From Apostichopus californicus (taxonomy: Eukaryota > Echinodermata > Holothuroidea > Aspidochirotida > Stichopodidae): 26,931 nt of DNA. The notes beneath the pieces are model-generated. The model ran no database searches. It was not told the origin of the DNA and saw only the letters and a program-made list of their open reading frames with translations. This document shows positions 20,919 to 26,931 of this stretch, one piece after another (position 1 is the first letter of the stretch; every line of letters begins with the position of its first letter). Where the stretch lies: positions 1 to 26,931 of the forward strand of contig JAIPMN010003400.1 in assembly GCA_020650975.1 (NCBI GenBank), written 5' to 3'. The position numbers and the translations under genes were made by a program.

Positions 20919-21626
20919 GTGATAGCCCTGAAATGCTCTTTACAGTTGTTGTCACCACAAGCAGCAATTTCATCAAAACTAAACAGTCATCCCCTTCCAG
21001 CACAATCCCACCTTCCCTCACCCCTTTCCCCCTTCCCTCAAAATCTCAAAGTCAATACCCCAGCTGAGAAACAGGCATTTATTTCACCTCAGTGTGGCAT
21101 TTATTGTATGTCATCTCAAATTCCTGAACACCTGATGCTATTCTGTAGGACTCAAAACGATCATGTCCACCTCATCGCCAGTCTGTATATTCCACTATTA
21201 AGAGAGGGGTGTTTTATATTTCTGTGTCATGTTAAGCGGGTCGTTGTTTTGTCATTCTCAAATTATTGTGAGAAATTTAGACACTTCACATCCCTAACCT
21301 ATTTTAAGTTGAGGGATTCAAGGCAGGCATGGAACACTCAGTCTATTACTTTTGACTGTAGAAGAAAAAATGTCACCGTCAGTTTTTCTGCCAGTGAAAA
21401 AAATTATGTTGCTTTTGTATTAAGTCAAGGGGGGGGGGGGGGGAACAATTGGGATTTTTTTTTGACCAGAAGATTTTTTTTTTTATTCATGGACACGCTA
21501 CATTACATGCGATTGATTATAACAGATATATATGTAGGCCTGTATTTTAGAGAAAAATTGGGCACACTTTCAGATGGGAAGGAAAGGTGCTCATATTGTG
21601 TTACAGAAAGCATGAAATGTATTTAA
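20919..21626 (+). other. 235-codon open frame of doubtful coding status
   Basis: The longest non-repeat open frame in the window. It has no ATG at its 5' limit (GTG). Its first third is C-rich and therefore stop-poor (20985-21030 is almost pure Pro/Ser coding). It runs through a 15-G homopolymer (five Gly codons) and through T runs that give Phe-rich patches. There is an acceptor-like CTCTTTACAG near 20935-20944, but no good donor. Cys, Phe and Leu are abundant, with no domain, signal peptide or clear membrane topology. A real protein running in frame across a slippage-prone 15-G run would be surprising. Chance is the likelier explanation, though the length is worth a search. Confidence 0.15.
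21429..21443. repeat. G homopolymer run, longest in window
   Basis: Fifteen consecutive G, followed shortly by eight T (21456-21463) and nine T (21475-21483). Confidence 0.92.
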
Positions 21627-21639
21627 TTTCAACATAGCT

Positions 21640-23165
21640 ATTGAGACTGCATGCATACCCAGTACAATAATGTCATGATTCTAAATTACACTATCATCTA
21701 TCTGTCTGCATTGGTCTTCACATCTTCTGCTTACAGCACCTGCAATAGCATCTGTTGTGTAACATCCTACCAACTTTATACACTGTTTCACTATAATTCG
21801 TCATTCTTCGACCTTGTTATATAACCTTACGTCCAATGTTTGACAAATTCAGGCGAGGTAACATTAAGCAATTATCCATGTCTCCATCTTATTCTCTCCT
21901 ATTTTCTAACATTGCCGACACTGACCGTGTCTACAAAATGTCTCCTTACCAAGGTTCCTAGTGTAAAGTCAAAGTCAAATATCGTCGTCCTTTGGCAACT
22001 TTTCTTTATCTCTCTTCGCTCGGGAAATCTTTCGGATTGAATTTATATATCCGTAAAATCCTTGACTAGCACGTCTCGATTTATAGCAGGGCTACTGTAG
22101 TTGTCATAATTATAGGGAGCCGTAACATATAATCGATTATCATGTACTTAATTTCAATTCAAAAGTCCTATGCTGAGAATTTTCTTGAGGAAAAAAAATT
22201 AGTGAACAATCAACGTTCTCACAAGACTATAATACTGGAATACCGGCCGAGCTTAAAACACCGCCGCTGTCAAAGAAAATGATAAGTACGTTAATTTTAT
22301 TTAATTAAAATATCAATTTAAGTATTGAACCGTAATTTTTATCCTGGAATATTTAGCAGCAAATCCTTTTTGTAGTTCTTGTAAATGTTTAAATCTCTGC
22401 TTATATTTACACTATTTATTTTACTGATGCTCTCAACAATAAGTTGGCAGGCTTTGATGAAAGTGATAATTTCGATATTACAAATGAGAGAAATTGATTG
22501 AATAATTTTGAACTTACAGTCCACCAAAATGAAGAGAGGTCATATTGTTCCATTTAGCTTGTGGAGCTTCTGTAAATACTGATTTCATAAAGAAGAAATC
22601 CCTCAGTTTTTACCAAGGTAAAACTCTCTTTTAAGATGACAATTTTGTCCGAACCCCTCCTAATTATTAGAACCTTCCACAGGTAGTAATGCTAATAAAC
22701 TAGCCCACTGATGAATGTTTCGACTTGGGATGACCCCCGGGCTGAGAACTGAATCTGTAAGGAATCTCCTTTTCGTTGTGGCCTCCGAGCATGTTCATTA
22801 AACCAGAAATACAGAGACAAGGTCAAAACCCTTTTACCTCCCTATTTCAAGGCTTTTTGTCTTCACTAGCAAATTTAATTGTGTTATTTGCCCCTCCTCT
22901 ATGTCTGCGAGCAATACTCCCTGGAGATTGTATCTGAGCAAATTAGAATCTTACAAAACCTTAGAGAAGTTTTTACCAATTAAGAATAAAATTTTGGGGG
23001 CTGAAACCAAAAGTGATCTCAAATTCCTGAGCCTAATATTGTTCTAGCATTTTTGCCACCTGTATTATTAACACGGAGACTGCAACAAGTCTATGTGCAT
23101 TAAGTTTCTTACAGAGTGAACCGGACGAAATTTTACTGTTTTTTTTTCTTTCTGGACAACCAGGC
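21640..23165. other. Non-coding DNA, nothing strong
   Basis: AT-rich with a few GC-richer stretches (about 21960-22025, 22240-22270, 22725-22790). TTTTACC and GGTAAAA form a small palindrome at about 22608-22623. Short open frames exist on both strands in all registers across 22700-22800, which argues for chance. Confidence 0.45.
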
Positions 23166-23171
23166 CATACT

Positions 23172-23198
23172 TTTTGGTTGTTCGGACAGAAATTTGGT
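23172..23198 (+). repeat. 27-bp direct repeat flanking minisatellite, left
   Basis: Matches 23877-23903 at 23 of 27 positions by eye, same orientation (shared TTTTGGTTGT, ACAGA, ATTTGGT). TGGACAACCA (23153-23162) and TGGTTGTCCA (23194-23203) around it form a 10-bp perfect inverted pair. Confidence 0.7.
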
Positions 23199-23221
23199 TG
23201 TCCAAAATAACGTAGCAAAGT

Positions 23222-23750
23222 AACAGTGATGTGTACACTGTAGGAGAGATGTGTAGGTTTGGTAAATAGAACAGCGATGTGTACACTGTAGGCGAGATGT
23301 GAAGGTTTGGTAAATAGATCAGTACAATGTAGACTGTAGGAGAGATGTGTAGGTTTGGTGAATAGAACACCGATATGTAGACTGTATGAGAGATGTGTAG
23401 GTTTGATGAATAGAACAGCAATATGTACAATGTAGGAGAGATGGTAGGTTTGGTGAATAGAACACCCATATGTACACTGTAGTAGAAATGTGTAGGTTTG
23501 GTGAATAGAACACCAATATGTAGACTGTAGGAGAGATGTGTAGGTTTGGTGAATAGAACACCCATATATACACTGTAGTAGAAATGTGTAGGTTTGGTGA
23601 ATAGAACACTAATATGTAGAATGTAGGAGAAATGTGTAGGTTTGGTGAATAGAACACCGATGTGTACACTGTATACGAGAGATGTATAGGTTTGGTGAAT
23701 AGAACAGCGATGTTTACACTGTAGGAGAGATGTGTAGGTTTGAACAATAG
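23222..23750. repeat. 48-bp minisatellite, about 11 units
   Basis: Units begin (GATGTGTAGG or variant) at 23248, 23296, 23344, 23392, 23440, 23487, 23535, 23583, 23631, 23681 and 23729. The spacing is 48 bp except one 47-bp and one 50-bp step. Consensus parts are GTGTAGGTTTGGTGAATAGA, then ACACCGATATGTACACTGTA, then GGAGAGAT. Because 48 is a multiple of three, the minus strand stays open in more than one frame as 16-residue repeats. This explains two long overlapping open frames there; a real protein is unlikely. Confidence 0.95.
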
Positions 23751-23876
23751 CTGTGGAGCGATACCAGTGTATCATTTAACTGCTCATATTTAACCATGAT
23801 TAACTGCGCATTAAACTGGTCATATTTTGTTACAATGTAATACAGAATTTTTTGCAAACAATACCTCAACGGCTGA

Positions 23877-23903
23877 TTTTGGTTGTCCAAACAGACATTT
23901 GGT
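23877..23903 (+). repeat. 27-bp direct repeat flanking minisatellite, right
   Basis: Right-hand partner of 23172-23198. The pair encloses the minisatellite plus about 25 bp of unique DNA on the left and about 125 bp on the right. Confidence 0.7.
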
Positions 23904-24226
23904 CCTCTCGGACAATTAACAATATGCGCTTTAAATAGTACACCGATGCCCAAAAATACCCTCAAAATCTTTTTCATCAAAATCTGGAATATTTCCCACA
24001 GATGTGTTCTCCTTTGCCAGCTACAATTACTATAATAATTCTTATTATTGTTTTTCATTTATATGAAATTTGTAACAAAAATGAGTTATGCATCAATTAA
24101 TCAGACCAGATATATTATACAAATTCTAAATATGTCTGTGTAAGGTATATGCATGATGCGGTGGTAGTTAATTTGCTACTAAAATTGTTAGGCTTCTAAT
24201 ATTCAGGCCTTGAAACTCTAGCTCTA

Positions 24227-24259
24227 CTTAATACTGGCTAAATGCCAGTGGATATTAAG
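24227..24259. other. Imperfect hairpin, 12 paired bases
   Basis: CTTAATACTGGC (24227-24238) pairs with GCCAG (24244-24248) and TATTAAG (24253-24259) around the loop TAAAT, with a 4-base bulge TGGA on the 3' arm. It is too short for an animal microRNA precursor. Confidence 0.5.
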
Positions 24260-25950
24260 CCATTTTCCAGTTTCACAAACAAACTGCACTTTCCATTTCT
24301 ACCAGTAGATTAAGGACATGATAAGTAATTGTAGGGGTAACAATTATCAGTAAACTAATCACCCAATTAGGACAAGTTTTTCAATACTGTAGTGTCATGT
24401 CCCACTTCAGAGCACTCATATTATCAGTGCGAGCAGTATGAATATCATGTTTCAATCAGATCAAGGTTAGGAACTGTTTGTACTGTCAATACCAGTGTTT
24501 TGAAGCCTGATATTGGAGTACAGTTTAGAGAGGTATTAGCATTTGGAAATTGTCCCAACTGGCTGAAATAATCGAGGTGATTTCCCATCCCGCATCTCAA
24601 TAATTAGTTCCCCGGTTTACTGATTATTATCAGCATATATTATTGGGACTGCTCCCATAATGCCTGTACATGCAGTAAAACTGATGTGCGGAATAATGAA
24701 GGATGATGCCAGTCAAAAACTAGTTTTTTAGCAAGTATACTATTTTAAGCACTTGCATCTTTTAGCAAAGTAACAACAAATTGAATAATTCTCGGGCAGT
24801 TTTTCCTTAGTCTGTTTTATTTGAAATCTTAATCCAGGTTTTAGTTTTACACAGAAGTTGTACATCGAATATAGGTCTATGCATTCATCAACCTAGATTT
24901 TAGCAAGGTGTATGACATTTCCAATCAATCAAACCAAATTTAAAATCCCACAACACATTCTGTTTGTTGCCCCCACAACTGTTTTTTAATGTAAGAAATT
25001 ACAAAAATTGACAATTTACATATTTTGCTGTACTACTTAAAAGATGAAATGTTAAATTACTTAACCCCGATATATCTCCATACTATCATATTTTTTTCTC
25101 CAGCTCGTTTTACATTTCTAAGGAATCATCAATATTTTCTCAACAAAATAATTTTTAACATAAGGTTATGAAATTCACCTAGAGTAACACAGGTTTCCTA
25201 AAATCCTTCCTTTTTTTACTTTTTCCTTTCTTTCTTTTTTAGGCCCCTTTAGGCAAAACAAATTTAACATTTATTTTATGCCTTTGTTTGAAAGCGGCTG
25301 TCAGGCAGGCAATTTTGAAAATAATGAGGTAAGGGTTCTCGGAAGGTACAGGGGTAAATTAATAAATAAGGTCGCAGCGTGTTCGTACGCATCGACTAGA
25401 GATTACTCTCAATCATTTTTCTGATCATCTGAGAATATATGGCCCAATTCTCGAGAGCGAAAGGAGAAAAGCCTGCTCCTTTGATCTCGAAAAACAAAAT
25501 GATTTGTCATATTAACGAGGAGAATGGTCGATAAACAAAAAAAATTGAGAGTAAAAGCCGAGAATGTCATCGGTTATGAAATTGTGATCTTCCCGCAAGG
25601 TGATTTTTGTAAGGAATTGTAAGATTTTTTTTGGGTGATATAATAAAAAGTTGAAAAGTTGATTTTAACATTGATATGGTATAAAATGTGGGGGAAATGA
25701 AACAAGTGTACTGGGTTGATCAACAGACTTAGGCTGTACCTAAACAAGTTTCTTTCACAGCATCAGGACAAATGAAACTCAGTATACCGAATCAAGTTCA
25801 ACCACCAGTGATGGTGTCAACATCAGATCTAGGAGGCAGGAAAAGGCAGGGGGGTAGGTGTAAAGTGAATTCAGGAAACCTCATATTCAAGTGGAGAAAT
25901 GCCCATTTTGCCTAGAATCTTTTGAATTGCCATGTTGATCATAAAGGCAG
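24260..25950. other. AT-rich DNA, no feature seen
   Basis: Mostly AT-rich. A CpG-richer stretch at 25370-25465 (TCGCAGCGT, TTCGTACGC, CTCGAGAGCG) stands out but shows no convincing exon or promoter layout. Confidence 0.45.
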
Positions 25951-25956
25951 GCCCAT

Positions 25957-26013
25957 AGCCAGGCCGGGGCCACCCGGGGGAAGGAGTAGGGTATTTGCCC
26001 CACCATCCTGGCT
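25957..26013. repeat. Possible decayed foldback repeat (AGCCAGG ... CCTGGCT)
   Basis: AGCCAGG at 25957-25963 and CCTGGCT at 26007-26013 are inverted, with an inner GGGGC/GCCCC pair. The preceding GCCCATAGCCAGG resembles the ends of short GC-rich foldback repeats I recall as common in marine invertebrate genomes. The arms are too short to be sure. Confidence 0.25.
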
Positions 26014-26224
26014 GATGTGTCACCACATTTCACCAAACTGCCAGTGTTGTTAGATTTTCATTGCAACGCATCATGGCACAGGCACAGTACTGTGCTGATG
26101 GAGTTTGGAAGTTTAACTCTGTCTTAGTATCACAAATGAGTTTCATGAAAGTTTTCAAGACAATACAGAGCGACTAACAATCTGCTTTCTTTACAGCAAC
26201 ATGATAATAGTACAAGTAGTTAGC

Positions 26225-26587
26225 TTAAAGGCATTGAAGACTCACCCCAAACTGTGTGGCTATCTGGAAAAGTTAACTTTCTGTTGTTTGCAAGTGTAGT
26301 TTTCTTCTTGTCACTACAAAATGCAGACAGTAATGAAACGTGATACCTTGTTATCTTTTATCTAGACCTGAGATGTCCATCGCTGCTATGTACACTGTGT
26401 TGTGGGTATTGACCGCAGCTGTATGTACTGACTGTACACTAGTGTCTAATTACCCACGGTAGCAAGATGTGTGTGTATTTTCTGGGATCGATGGTGGTGT
26501 CTAACACTTCTGTTACACCTCATTGGAAACTGGGTCAGATTACCGGCATGAGATGTTTCTTTGTGCGCGAGTCTTCAATGCCTTTAA
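26225..26587. mobile_element. MITE with TTAA at both ends (Kolobok- or piggyBac-type)
   Basis: TTAA at 26225-26228 is followed by AGGCATTGAAGACTC (26229-26243). The exact reverse complement GAGTCTTCAATGCCT lies at 26569-26583 and is followed by TTAA (26584-26587). The inverted repeats continue imperfectly inward. This gives a 355-bp element with 15-bp perfect terminal repeats and a TTAA target-site duplication. TTAA duplications are known for the piggyBac and Kolobok superfamilies; the AGG start fits piggyBac's usual CCC start poorly, so Kolobok-like is preferred by inference. The interior has no transposase. Its short frames (for example ATG 26373 to TAG 26462, which looks like a signal peptide, and the open frame from 26467 running out of the element) should not be annotated as genes. 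Confidence 0.85.
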
Positions 26588-26870
26588 AGGCACAATATGG
26601 ATTAAAGTTAAGCAATGTACTACAGAGTTACACATATTACGCTGGTTATTGTAACTGTTTCCTTGGACTTAACATAATTTACATTTGTACAACGGAACTT
26701 AAAATAGAATTTACCTTCCTAATGTGGTAACGGGATGTCTCGTCTTTCACAGAGTTTTCAGAAATAATAATTCTTTACAACCTCCACTGATTGTGCGATA
26801 TATGACAAATGATGTACGTTATAACTGATCTTGAATAGCATATCTATAACAAGAACATACGTTTATACTG

Positions 26871-26892
26871 CATGCTGTATTGACACAGCATG
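26871..26892. other. Perfect small hairpin
   Basis: CATGCTGT (26871-26878) and ACAGCATG (26885-26892) are exact reverse complements around a 6-base loop ATTGAC. Function unknown. Confidence 0.5.
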
Positions 26893-26931
26893 GCAAGTCT
26901 AATATTCAATCTATCTATTGAAGAAGATTAA

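Noticed and set aside
21840-22065. Open frames on both strands with a strong minus-strand donor-like TTG/GTAAGG near 21952
   Set aside because: No matching acceptor or convincing peptide; short frames of this kind are expected by chance.
22680-22860. GC-richer stretch with protein-like translations on both strands
   Set aside because: Several frames on both strands look equally open, which argues for composition rather than coding.
23068-23775. 235-codon repetitive minus-strand frame
   Set aside because: Produced by the 48-bp minisatellite, whose period is a multiple of three; a second frame is open there too.
26373-26462. Short plus frame that looks like a signal peptide, with acceptor- and donor-like edges
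   Set aside because: It lies wholly inside the TTAA-flanked MITE, so its appearance is most likely chance within a non-coding element.
26467-26730. 87-codon plus-strand open frame
   Set aside because: It starts inside the MITE and runs out through its terminal repeat into flanking DNA.

Overview
The window reads as nuclear DNA of a eukaryote, most likely a marine invertebrate animal. It is AT-rich, almost all open frames are short, no operon-like gene packing is seen, and it carries the 3' end of a non-LTR retrotransposon with a short-unit tail, a small TTAA-flanked foldback element, satellites, and many pure G or C runs. An echinoderm or related deuterostome is my guess from the repeat style; nothing here proves it. 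No protein family, rRNA, tRNA or known microRNA was recognised with confidence.

Layout. 1-2130 is AT-rich and holds a CCAAT/E-box cluster (about 600-730) and a GC-rich hairpin (904-927). 2175-2385 is a LINE-type 3' end. 2386-7900 is mostly featureless, with G/C runs and one copy of a dispersed repeat (5302-5425). 7900-10600 is the most gene-like part: two compatible open segments on the plus strand (a signal-anchor-like start at 7932-8132 and a segment at 8590-8781), and two ATG-started open frames on the minus strand (9064-9219 and 10364-10498). 10600-13020 is AT-rich with simple repeats. 13028-13443 is a 144-bp tandem repeat with a better conserved core. 13444-17690 is non-coding, with an inverted pair of the dispersed repeat (16485-16644 and about 16930-17041).

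At 17690-17870 there is a regulatory-looking block with an X-box-like site, followed by a small open frame (17884-18072). A long open segment on the minus strand (18452-18829) starts behind a good splice acceptor. Its downstream part is duplicated about 0.5 kb away (18538-18662 and 19071-19196). 20686-21626 has three G runs and a 235-codon open frame of doubtful meaning. 23172-23903 is a compact structure: a 48-bp minisatellite of about 11 units enclosed by 27-bp direct repeats. 26225-26587 is a miniature inverted-repeat transposon with TTAA at both ends.

All protein-coding calls are candidates based on open frame, start context, splice-like signals and composition. No homology or RNA evidence was available, and many random short frames can look plausible. 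The repeat and mobile-element calls rest on sequence I could align directly and are firmer.
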